Assembly (NCBI GenBank): GCA_907163375.1
Contig: CAJQUW010010279.1
Coordinates: 285,001 to 349,000, forward strand
Source of the DNA: Prostheceraeus crozeri
Taxonomy: Eukaryota; Platyhelminthes; Polycladida; Euryleptidae
Direction: 5' to 3'
DNA: 64,000 nucleotides
Shown: positions 11,001-23,000 of the stretch, piece after piece
Layout: the number at the start of each line of letters is the position of its first letter
How positions within the stretch are numbered: position 1 is the first letter of the stretch
Program-made: the position numbers and the translations under genes
The notes under the pieces: model-generated
Told to the model about the DNA's origin: nothing
Database searches by the model: none
Seen by the model: only the letters and a program-made list of their open reading frames with translations

Positions 11001-14000
11001 ATTTGTTACGATCGATTTTATTTTCATTTTTTTATGAATATAATGTTGCCGTCTGATGCATATATTGGTTTTTTTATTTAGAATCGCCTGCGCCTTAAAA
11101 ATTCAACCAATTTCACGCCACTTTTCAAATTATTTTTCGTCAATAATACTAATTTTATGGTGTGTAAGCTCCTTAGCCACAGAACTTTGTGTAGATTTTT
11201 CTCCGAATTTTCTTTTAAATTTGACGTGTGCATTTGAGCAAAACGTCCTTGCAGAAAGTCTGGAAATTTTCGTTCAAATTTGACCCCTTTTTTGGTAAAT
11301 TTTCATTCTAATTTCGGCGGACACCCTGATGAGATCACGTGGCTGTAACAGAGTTTGAATTTGTCTGCACATCCATTACTCATGAAAGTTCATTTTTAAA
11401 GTAAATAATGAATCCTAGTTTTATGTCAAGGTTAAAATATTTCTACAACATTTAAATTATTAAAAGTGGGCGCATTCATTGCACAAGATCGGAAGCAGCT
11501 GGCACGAAACCCAAGTCGACGCGGCTCGGTCTTAGGTCAGCGACCGGTTCTATTTCTGATGCTATGGTGTCAACACAGACTTCATCAGAATCATTCGGAC
11601 TGCGGTATGCACATGTTGAGATGTATCCATTGGAATGATCGAGTCGCTGGATTGATGACCACGTCTATCGTGCAGTGTCATAAATCACTGGTCTTGCTAC
11701 AGTTGTAATGAGGTTGAGCTGTTGTTGTATTGACTTTCGCTGCCTTTGATTCACCGATGCAATCAATAAAAAATGCAGGAATAGCGTCAGCGGCACGATC
11801 TCTACCTCTTGCAGCTCAGGTGCAACGTGAGAGAATTCCTAGCGGGTTTATTTGAACATATGGCAATGAGATTCGGGCGGTGAATTGAATCTTAAGATAA
11901 TTAACTTCACTTGTTTCCACTTCATAATGACGCTCATATTGACATTGTCGCTTTTTATGTGAACTTGGCATGCATGAATGCGATCAGCAGGGTCACAGAA
12001 AAGACAATGATGATGGTTTAACGTCACCCCCCTTTTGGGGCTTGGACGGTGCTGACAGCTTTGTGATCTTTTAGCCCAGATGCCTTCCTGACGACTATCG
12101 GAATGACACTTTCGGGGCTCGACCTCTGGACCGAAGGATCGCTAAGCCAAGCACTTAACCACTGTGCCACGGAGACAGGATGCCCTTCATGACAACTTCC
12201 AATGACACTTTCGGGGCCTCGACCTCTGGACCGAAGGATCGCTAGGCCAAGCACTTAACCACTGTGCCACGGAGACAGGATGCCCTTCGTGATGACTTCC
12301 AATGACACTTTCGGGGCTCGACCTCTGGACCGAAGGATCGCTAGGCGAAGCACTTAACCACTGTGCCACGGAGACCACTTAAAGAACAGATAATTAATTT
12401 AACTTATTGTCTACTGCATAATGACGCTCACATCGACATTGTCGTTTTCATGTGAACTGAGGATGAAAGCTGGGTCTTAAAAAAGATAAATAATTTGCGA
12501 TGGTGTGCACTCTGTGCAAATAGTGGGGTGTGGACATCAAGAAAAGCGAGTGGACCGAAGTCTGTCTATTCATCGAACCTTGGGTTAACCTCGTCCCTGG
12601 TCTGCCGTCTGGGGTGATGCCATTACAGTTAAAGTTATTGGTCTCTCACTGCGTCGAAGACGTTCCCTGCACATCTTTTCCTCTCACTAGTAGTGAATGT
12701 TTTATCTTAAACCGTGGGTGGTAAGATATCTCAGTTGGCTAAGGGCCGCGCTTCGGTGCGGAAGTGCAGAAAGTCCTAGGTTCGAGTCTGTCCGCCTCGG
12801 GAGGTGCCAGCGCTCTCAATAGAGGTTACTAGCCCTAACGTGGCGAGGGTTGTGAGTGTATGAAGGCTGCACCGCCCCTATCTTACTAGCATGGCCTCGT
12901 GCATTGAGAGGGGCAGAGATGAATCAAACAGAACGTGTGCTATCCGGAAGCTGCAAATGGAACGAACAACAGTCCGAGCCCTGGTCCGTAACATGCTGCT
13001 CCCTTCCCAGTGAGATGATCGTGGGAACATGAAGTCAGCTGTTGTCATTGTCTCTTGTTTTCACTCTGTATTTGAATCGGAACCTGACACTACATTCAAT
13101 TTCACTGATGTTAGTTTTATGACAAGGTAATTCAGATCGCAGCAGGTCAGCTGTTAAAACAACAATGACCAGTTGTCAAACATGTGCCTCTTAAGGAGTT
13201 ACTTAACTATCACTGCCGGTCTATCGATGTGCAGTAAAAGAAAATGAAAGGACGCTTCAATGAGATTCCTCATTGATGGCGTAACGTTCATCATTGAATT
13301 CACAGAGACGATCATAAATTGGTCATCAATGAAAACTACAATGGCCGCCTATTCTAACATGTAATTTCATAGGAATCACGAACTGGATCAAGTCTCTCAC
13401 GCAAATAACGACTGACTTTGATTCTTCCGACAGAGGTTCATAAGAAAAGGTTCCCTGTCGCCAAATTGCTTGCATCACAGTTCTCTCAACAGGAGACGTG
13501 ATAAAAAGTTGTCACAGAAGGGTTGCCGTATAACAATCAGATAAAATGTGCCATTGAATCGGATGCAAGGTTTAATTATCTCAGTAGCAAAGTAATTTAT
13601 GCTTGATGCATCCATATTGTTTTGATGGTCTTTTTTGGCGACTGCTTTTGTAAAGTTAGTTCAAGCCCTTGTGGGATCTGACCTCATCATTTTTTCCTCC
13701 TATTCTGACGCCGCAGTTGTTGTAGTTTTTTTATTCTTCATTACTTTTTTGTAATCATGGAGATTACTGCAGTGTGATATCAGCTCAAAAAATATTGAAA
13801 TGAAAACAAATTGCATTTTTCATGGCCACGCCGCCTCTGTTTGTGAACTGGCTTTCGGAAAATAATATCAGACAATTGAACAGCATCATGAGTGGGCCGA
13901 TGTGACAAAATGTGACAGTTTTGCAGATCAAAGTAAAATGTGACAACTTCAGATATCCGAAGAATATTCTGACAGAAGTAGAGTTTTCGCGATGGCTTAA

Positions 14001-17000
14001 CAGAATGTGATGAATCAAATTATGAACTTCGATTAAGTGAAAAAAGCGATGAAACCTAAATAATATAAGACGTCAATCCATAGTTGTTATTTGCTGCGGA
14101 GTCAATAGTGGCGTACGGGAGGTTGTTCAAAAAGAATATGTCGTCAAAAATTTGACCATCAGTCAGACTGCGGTCTCCGTGGCACAGTGGTTAAGTGCTT
14201 GGCCTAGCAATCTTTGGGTCCAGAGGTCGAGCCCCGAAAGTGCTATTGGAGGTCGGCAGGGAGGACATCCGGACTAAAAGTGCCACAACGCTCCAGATGA
14301 ACGTCTGACTTGTCAGCACCGTCCAAGCCCCAAGTACGGGGAGTAGTGACGTCAAAACGTCATCTTCCAATCAGCATGTGAGAAAATGTGTCACAGATCC
14401 GCCCCTGCTACAAAGTAAAGTAATGATTGTAACGAATATATTGATATTTGCTGGAGAATGTGGTCAGCTATCTTGTTAAAATGCCAGGGGATAGCTCGAG
14501 GGCTTTTTACAAAAGCATATTGACCGAAATATGGCAGCAAATAACCGTAAACTGTTTTAATGTCAATTTATCTCCATGCACAGACGGCAGGAAAATTCAC
14601 ACCACTATCATCTTTCATTGCAGAAAGGCACTGGAAAATGGACCGCTATCGCTTCTCTGGAATACGGAGTTCCCGTCACATTGATAGGTAGGAACATCAG
14701 ACATTGACATGTCGTCTGTAGTAGTCATCATGTTTTCTCGCCTCCTCAGCTGAATCCGTCTTCGCCCGCTGTCTCTCTTCACTCAAAGACGAACGTGTTG
14801 AAGCTAGCAAACATCTGAAAGGCGTCTCTCTATCCGCTTTCTCAGCGGAGAATTTGAAAACCTTCCTTGAGGATCTCCGACATGCTCTGTACGCTTCCAA
14901 GATTGTCTCATATGCTCAGGGTTACATGTTGATGCGCCAGGCTTCAGAGGAATTCAAGTGGAACCTCAATTACGGCAACATCGCCCTGATGTGGCGAGGA
15001 GGATGCATCATTCGAAGGTACGTTTGTGAGAATACAGCTATTAAACACATAGCAGAAACCTCATTCTATTTAACAAAATCCAACATGTTGTAATCTTCTC
15101 TTGCACTAATGTTTAATTAAAGGTATCTTCAATTGCCACTGGCATTCTCTGGAATTAACAAAAATTCTTTGTAATACCGAAATATTGGGTATCACAAAGA
15201 ATTTTTTGATTCCAGAGAATGCCAGTGGCAATTGAAGGCATCATACACGTAAACCAGGAATGGCCTCACTTCAACTTATGTGTATTAAAGGGTTGTGACT
15301 CTCAATTCCATCCAGAACAGTGTTTACCAGCGGGGGTCCTGCGCCCCACGGGGGGGGAATTTTTAATCCTCAGGGGCATTAAGGACGAAGGAGGTTTGGG
15401 GGGCATCAAGTACTGGAAAATATGTGTAAGTCCCACGCCTTGCGTGGACAAAAATTCATAGTTACGTGTGTTCGTGCGCTAACTATCGCTCGTGTGAGAG
15501 AATAGAGTCTACTCGTTGTCGACAATGTATCTCCAGCAATATTTGTAAAAGAAATATTTCAATTTTCAAATAACATTTTTACACAAAAGCAACTGATTAT
15601 TACATGTGTCTTGTCACATTCCGGTTTTTTCCTCTCATGCCTTTTTGTTGTGTCTAGATCGATTAGAATTTAATGACAAATAAGTTTAAAGCCGGTCTTG
15701 GTTGAATGCCGCTGTTGTGCTGTCATTGAGCTTCTCCAGAAACATAAAGACTTTGGCTTCAAAGCACCAGCCACAATTCTCCCATTAATGAACCATGCAT
15801 GTCAGTTGTATATATGTGTATTAGATGACTGTGGTCGTACAAAATAAGAGGGCGTTTGTAGGGCAATAAATCTCTTAGGGGGAAATTTGGTAAAAAAAGG
15901 TTGGGAAACACTGATCTTGACATATGCAAGGGCTAGTAATATGCTATGAAAGCGAAAAGTGATCACTTTGTTTAAGACAATGTTCCAGGGTATGTCATTA
16001 TTTGAAAAAAACATGACCTACACATGTCGTCTAGACATGGTGATGGCCGTGAATTGTGGAGTCCGACTTTGTACAAAGCCGATGAGGACATCTCTTGAAG
16101 AATGCGTGACGGTGATCATTGTGTAGAAGAGAGCGGGATCCGTGCGTATACCGGTTATTGGAATCAGTGCGACGGTATGAACCTTTTCTATTCATTCATT
16201 CAATAAAACTTCTCTAAAATGTCCCCTTAATGAACTGAAGGTTCATGGAATTATTAACTCAAATTTACTAACCACGGATCTTACAACGTGGCAGGTACAC
16301 TACACACGACATTTATTGAATAACTTGAAGGTCAGCAATTCGATTAAGATGCATAAAAACGGCGATCAATTGTTGCAGCATTTAGATATTGCAGCTGATT
16401 TTGTTGGCTATATCATGCTCTCCATATGTGGTGTCTGTTAGCACGTAATGCAGTCTATCAGCTGTTGCTTCGAATGTCAAACAGTATGTGGAGTGTGGAT
16501 GCATGTTCATCTTGGATAATTTTGAAACATTATGATTGCTAATTACTTTCTCAGTTTTCGGTTCGCTTTCTCATTGAATCAACAGGCACGTGGCATGCAG
16601 TGATGAACTTCGCACTCACCAGCAATCCGATAAGGAATTTTTGAGTAATCAATCGTTTTCTTTCCTCATTTTTGTTCATTGATTCAATTGAGTGGGAAGA
16701 GAAACGGAAAATAGTTTCTGACTGGCATTTTATCCTGCGCTTCGGATGACTGCTTCATGATGGTGTTGGTGTCGACCCAACCCCTCCCTGCTATTGGTAG
16801 GGGATGCAGGGGGCCGTCAGGTGTCCGGCGGGTCAATGGCCCGCTCCCAGCGGCGGATGAGCTCCGCACACGTGGAAGGGAAGCCCAGAGCATTCATCCT
16901 GCGGGAGATTGTAAAGCTGAAGTTCAGGTCACCATGCGACCATGAAGCTCATTCAAATTCAAAGACAATATCACTTGTTGATGGAATAGATGTCAATGAT

Positions 17001-20000
17001 GAAATATCACCTCAATCAACAACTTCAGGATAATGAAAGCCTTTTAGGGTATTGCTGTAGTAATCGCCGGAATTAAATGGTGGTCAAAAATATTTTTTCG
17101 CTCTTCAGCTCCACCTCAATTACCGTATTTTCTCGACTAGTACCCACACCTAAGATCATCAATTGATGAGGTATTCACAATATTGTTTTGCGAGCATCAT
17201 CATTACAATGTGACTATATGTAAGTATAGCGACTTTATACCGCTCGCGCTGACTTGGTTCTATAATTATACTATATAGTCCGGTTTTTTTAAGGCGCTTT
17301 GGGACCCGATTCGGGTCCCTAGTTTGGAAAATCGGGTCCCTAGAATCAGAGAATAAATAATTATGTTTTGATCTGCTGTCATCCACTTCTATTCTTCTAT
17401 CTGACAAGCGAGATTGGCGAGTGGGTAATGTGAGAGAAGTTATGTTTATTGGAGTGATAGCAGAGAAAGCAGACCCAGTGGGCTGAGCCCCTACCAGTCG
17501 GATATAGTCTCTCTGGATATCATAGGCGTATGGGCCTGTGTGGCTGCAGCCCTGCCCCACAAGGACTCGGGCAAAAACATTCGGGCAGTTGCCAAATTTT
17601 TGGCAGCGCCGAATAAATTTACAAAATCGCGTTTTATGGTCAAAGCAAACAAAAATACGATTTTATTCCGATTAGGCGAGACGATGTGCCCGAAATCCGG
17701 GCAGTCCACCGATCATAATTGAGGGACAGAGGGAGTGACAATGAATTCGAAAAGAATCCGAAATTCGGGTGATAAATGCCACACATGTCGGTTACTAATA
17801 ATGCTACAGACACTGGCCATTCACTTATTCGGTCAGGTACGTAGCGATGCTGCACCCGAAGGCAGCGTTCGACGAAGCTGACTTTATCGATGACGCTGCC
17901 AATACCTTTTGGATGTAGATCAATATAATCCATGAACGTCTACTCATTGTTTTCAAATCTGATCTTCGCATGTGCATGTACGTGTATCAAATGAAAATAA
18001 TCAATGAATCTTTACCTCATTAGGTTACTGGGTTATGTTAATATGTTACCTTTGATTATGTTGAGCTCTGATTGTACTGTATGTCATGTACGTAGGTATA
18101 AGCCTACATTCTAAGGCATGTCAAGGAGAGAATTAAAAGATTTCAAGGAATAACACTACATGTAACTAGCATATAATATTACATGTACTAAACCATAGAT
18201 GTACTTAACTTTACTTTTACATGGATCACAACCCTCCAGGATGTGAAAACTTAACATTTTGCCACCAATGTCATGTAGAAAGGATATCTAATTATAGCAT
18301 TTAGTATGAAATATTTTCGGGTCCCTGCAAGGTCCCTAGAATTTTCCTTAAAAAGAACCCTGTATATAGTATACAACTTGTCTATTGGGTCATCATGGTC
18401 TTAAAATAATATTGCTTTTTTAAGGAATAGGAATTCTTCTTGAAAAATTACATTGTGAAATGATCAGATGGAAAAAGGGCGTTTATCAAAGAAATTGATG
18501 AAAATAAGTATATGGTAAGTAAAACAATTGTCACTAACAATATGCTGTCAAATCAACCAATGACAGCGGATAGTTCGTCCTCATCAACTGCTGTTCTTGC
18601 AGTTCATCTTCGCTGTCATAGTCTTCTTCTCCTTCGACTTCTGATTCCTGTTTCTCATCTTCGCCTCGACAGAGAAGGACTTCCAATGCGTCTTCGGCTG
18701 GTTGGCCAGGCTTCAAACAGTGAATCTGACTGAGATCATCGCTTGTGATGCCAGATGCCTGAAAACTCTTGCGAATAATTTCACAAGATACACTATTCCA
18801 TGCTTCAAGAATCCATGTGATTTGCAACTTAAATGCTGGTGCTTTGATTGACCCACTTTTCGTAAACTCCTTCAGAAAACCATTTATCATAGCGTTCGCG
18901 ATATCCTTCTCTTGCGATTTTATTCATCGAGACATCAACAGGCTGAAGTATCTTAGTACATCCTCCAGGAATGACTCCCATGACGGCATTTCGGCGGGCA
19001 AATGCCGACTTCGCTTGATCAGAAATATGGTGCTTGAATGAGTCCCAAAAGAGATCTCTTTTATCACTCCCATACATTAGAAAGCGAAATTGTAATTCAA
19101 CGTTATGTGAGTTAGCACATTTTTTCATATAACCCGCCCTCGAATACAACCCGCACCTGAATCACTAAAAGAATTGAAGCAAAATCGAGTAATTTTACTC
19201 TTATAATGTATAGTAAGAAAAACAGCCACAAAAGTTGGAAGTTAAAATATATTCTCCCGAGCTTTCGTCAGCATACGGCCAACATATTCATGGGAATGAA
19301 AATAGATCAGAAGAGGGGATTACATGATACACAAATTTCGTAAGAACAGACACGGAGACAGAGAAGAAACTGAGAGGAGGGGGGAACAGATTACATCAAC
19401 AAGAAAGTTAACACTTGATGCCTTTCAACACTAAATTGGCTACATGATTGTTGACATTAGTCACGCCTTGGTTTGAATTAACAACACTGTTACAATGGGA
19501 TTTGATCATAGATGATTCAATTACTTTTCTCGTATGGAGGTCAGCACACTTATAAATCATTTTACAATCATCAAAATTGAAAGAGTGGTTATTATCTAGG
19601 GAATGAGCAAACATAGCATTATTTAGGTTCCTATGTCTAATGTCACACTTGTGTTCATAAATCCTATTGTTTAGACAACGACCTGTTTCGCCAATATAAA
19701 ATTTTTCGCAATCATTACAATCAACGCGGTATACACCTACAGAAGTACTACGACGAGGGGCGTTAGATACAATGAAAGATTTAATTTTATTCGGATACGA
19801 AAAAGAAAAATTACAATTCAGAGACCTACGTAGTTTGGAATGAACATTAGAATTAAGGGATGGGACAAAAGGAACACTAAAAGTGAAAGTGGGTTTCTCG
19901 ACATCGACATTGGTAGACTGAGTCCTAAAATATGAACGTTTCGCTCTGTGCTGAGCTTTACGTAACACAAAAGGCGGGTAGGCTAACTTGGACAGAGTTT

Positions 20001-23000
20001 TGAAAATATGATCACATTCACTATGGAGGAATTGAGGACTGCAAATTCTAATAGCACGCAAAAATAAGCCTTGAGCAACACTGACTTTTACGGAAAGCGG
20101 GTGATGCGAAAAAAAGTGGAGATATGACTCAGAATGAGTGGGTTTGCGGAAAACCTTAAACAGTAAATGGTCAGGCTTACGCATGATAAAAACATCAAGG
20201 AAGGGAATACAGGAGTTGCTCTCCCATTCATGAGTAAACGAGAGAGACGGGTACAAAGAATTTAAAAATGACATAAAAGAATCTAAGTTGAAGTTGGCAG
20301 GAACGATGGCAAGAATATCATCTACATAGCGGACAAAAAATGAGGGGGTAGGACCATTAAAGGAAGGCAGGAGTTCAGACTCAATATGTTCTAAAAAGAA
20401 ATTGGCTAAAACAGGAGAGAGGGGATTACCCATAGAAAAGCCAAAGATTTGTTCGTAGAAACGCTCACCACAAGAAAAGAAGCTACTAGAGGCTGAAAGT
20501 TTTATCAAATCAATCAGACACGGAATAGAGATTGGCAGGTCATGATTAATAGAAGGAAATCGTCGAGCCAAGAAATCTAAAGTGGGTTCTAGGGGTACGT
20601 TGGTGAAAAGGGAAACAGCATCAAAGGAGATGAGCTTATCGGAAGAACACAGCGAAACCGACTTGAGCCTAGAAATAAGGTCACCGCTATGTTTCAGATG
20701 AGAAGGTGAAAATTTCCCAAGGTAAGGTGTCATAAGAGAAGAAAGTTTTTTGTCCAGGCGATAAGGTGGGGCATTAACATAAGATACTATGGGGCGAAGA
20801 GGGCAATTGGGTTTGTGAATTTTTGGCAGACCGTAAGCATATGGAAGAGAAGGTAGAAAAGACTTGAAAGACTTGATGAAGTCTCTGGAATCAGGATACT
20901 TTTCTGAAAGGAGCTTGAGGCCACGGTTAAAGCTAGATTGCATACTAGACAAAGGGTTAGACGAAATAAGTTTATACTTGGAAGTATCGCTAAAAGTATC
21001 GATAATTTTACTGTTGTAGTCAGAAGTGTTAAGAAGAACTATTTTGCCACCTTTATCAGCTTGGGAGATTTTAATGGAAGTGTTTTGTTTGAGAGAGACA
21101 AGGGCATCAAAGTAACGTTTAGGAAAACTAGAATTTGAAGAGAGGTCACTAAAAACGGAGCTAATAACAGAGGAAAGGTAGCCATTACTTAAAGAATTGT
21201 TACTTAAAAAACTAAAATTCCTCACAAAATTAGGAAAATGTTTGCGATTAGCAGGGAGGGCAAAATTTAGACCAAAACCTAGAACTTCGCGTTCATAAAT
21301 AGTCAGAGGGTACGAAGAAAGATTCACAATGTTATCACACAAACTAAATTTTCGCCACAAGCTGGTTTCACACAGGCGGAGGACTTGGGAATCGAGGCGG
21401 GAACGTAGTGAAGTAACTTTCTTGTTCATGAGAAACTGAGCGGTTTGTTCAATGTCATTGATCAGACTAGGGGAGTGGATAGCGCCTTTCAGGTTGCGTC
21501 GGGCTTTGCGAAGTTCGAAGAAGAAGGAGTCACATTTTACCTTGGCTTGCATGATGGCATTGTGGAGACTGCTGCGCGCAATATCAGGGAAGGGATTTGT
21601 CGAGTCCATGCGGAATACCCATTTCATCGACCTAGGGACCACTTTCTCTTCCATGCAGCGCTTCAGGAATCGGATGCGCTCCTTTTGGGAGTAGGCTTGA
21701 ATCAAACACTAAAAGAATCGTATAACTGCGGGTTGCATTCGAGAAAATGCGGTACATCAATTTGCAGAAATTCAATAAATGATTCTCTTCTTCTAATCAT
21801 GGCCTAAGAGGAGGCCGAAATTAATGAAGCACATAAAATAACTACCATCTTATGAATTTGGTTTCTCAACTAAAACTAAAGAAAAAAAAAATGATCAACC
21901 AAGGCCTCTCCTATACTAATCAGTTGGATTATTATATTGAGTTCTGTGAAATAATCTGCGGCCTAAGTCTACAAGCCAATACATCGATATCTTCACATTT
22001 CAGGTGAACGGGAATGCTTTCATTGATGTAGTCATTTTAATCGATTTGAACTTGACTTCATTTGACGATGAAGTGCTGAACTCATGGAATCACCTCCCAT
22101 AAAAATGGCATCACTCTCTGAATCGAAGTTACTTGACCTCAGTTAATATCTTTCTTTTCAAATATGATTTTATTATCAGGAACATGTGATTATGAACTGA
22201 TGTCGCTCAATGATTATCGGATAGACTTTTTCAGTCTCATCTTTATTATCTCTGCACAATAAAAACGCATAAAGACATTCAATCTTTATTGCTCCGCTTT
22301 CATCTCTGAGTAAATTTAAAACAGAATGCTTACTGCCATGTCGATTCAGCTCAGAGTTAATGATGCACGAAGTTTTTGTAATGCATGAGTGGAGGAGAGA
22401 TGATGTTAAGGTGGACATCAGTACGTCGGATGTTGCTAAAATGATAGAGGTGAAATGATCTTCTCTGCTTTCTTCGTTGTGCTTGATAGTCCGGCAGCCA
22501 GAACACGTTTCTGCAGGGGACGAGGCCGAAAATGAGACTTCCACAGAATGATGTATTCCCTATGCCTACTACGAATCTGCGCGTCTGAAAGTCCTACCTG
22601 GCTCCTCCTCTTGTCATATGTGATACAAGAAGGACACATGTTACTCCAATTTTTGATATGGAATGTCATCAGGTCATTTGCTATCATGTTCATGAACATT
22701 TATCTATGAAGTTACACACATTCAGATTTGGCAAGCTTCCTGCGGTCGGCAAACACCAACATGTTCCTGTCTGATACGAAGAGGTCCTCGGCAGACGCGC
22801 AGATTCGTATGAGGCATCGGGTGTACATCATTCTGTGGAAGTCTCATTGTCGGCCTCGTTCCCTGTGGAAACTCGCTCTGGCAGCCGGACTATGACGGAT
22901 CTGATGTAATTACCATTTCTGTCATGATGTTGACTTTCACCAGCATACTCTCCATGAACCATGAAGAATCCTCACATCCAACTTCCTAAGCTCCAAGGTG

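Larger units (their letters stand above)
8822..11328. mobile_element. Non-autonomous hAT-like element, 2507 bp, carrying a minisatellite
   Basis: Perfect 12-bp TIRs (CAGGGTGTCCGC and GCGGACACCCTG) are flanked by an exact 8-bp duplication ATGAGATC. The CAGGG start and 8-bp duplication fit hAT. Inside there is no transposase. From the left end there are 1.3 kb of a CCTGGAAAA-based minisatellite, then unique sequence, then a long hairpin at 10822-10983, then unique sequence to the right TIR. The exact duplication suggests a fairly recent insertion. The CTGGAAAACCTGGAAA motif starts right inside the left TIR, so the array probably grew from a subterminal repeat of the transposon. Confidence 0.87.
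6981..14623 (+). other. PGD: PGD intron b, 7.6 kb, transposon-rich
   Basis: The donor is gtaatt and the acceptor tttcattgcag. It contains a 751-bp TIR element (7835-8585), a 2507-bp hAT-like element with a minisatellite (8822-11328), and SINE copies at 12005-12376, 12717-12990 and 14171-14400. Parts 6981-7834 and 12991-14170 show no delimited element. Copies of the palindrome ATCGGCCGAT near 7065 and 7622 hint at eroded repeat ends. A 110-codon ORF at 7177-7509 has no recognisable domain. Confidence 0.8.
17123..21752 (-). mobile_element. pogo/Tigger deletion derivative hosting two insertions
   Basis: The left end TACCGTATTTTCTCGA (17121) and right end TCGAGAAAATGCGGTA (to 21754) are inverted, with TA at each side as in Tc1/mariner/pogo. 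Without the nested elements about 1.0 kb remains. That includes the C-terminal third of a pogo-type transposase on the minus strand (18534-19149) next to subterminal CCCTCGAATACAACCCGC repeats, so the N-terminal part was deleted. A 1083-bp hAT-like element (17280-18362) and a Penelope-like element (19175-21706) later inserted into it. The transposase reads in two frames. Confidence 0.75.

Noticed and set aside
12024-12378. ORFs with repeated [22 protein letters not shown]
   Set aside because: Translation shadows of the tRNA-like heads of the SINE; not proteins.
17159-17933. Minus-strand ORFs of 72-133 codons as genes
   Set aside because: They straddle the boundary of the hAT-like element or lie within it and carry no recognisable domain.
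19270-19300. Hammerhead ribozyme in the 3' part of the Penelope-like element
   Set aside because: CTGACGA is present on the minus strand, but no GAAA box or closing stems follow at the right distance.
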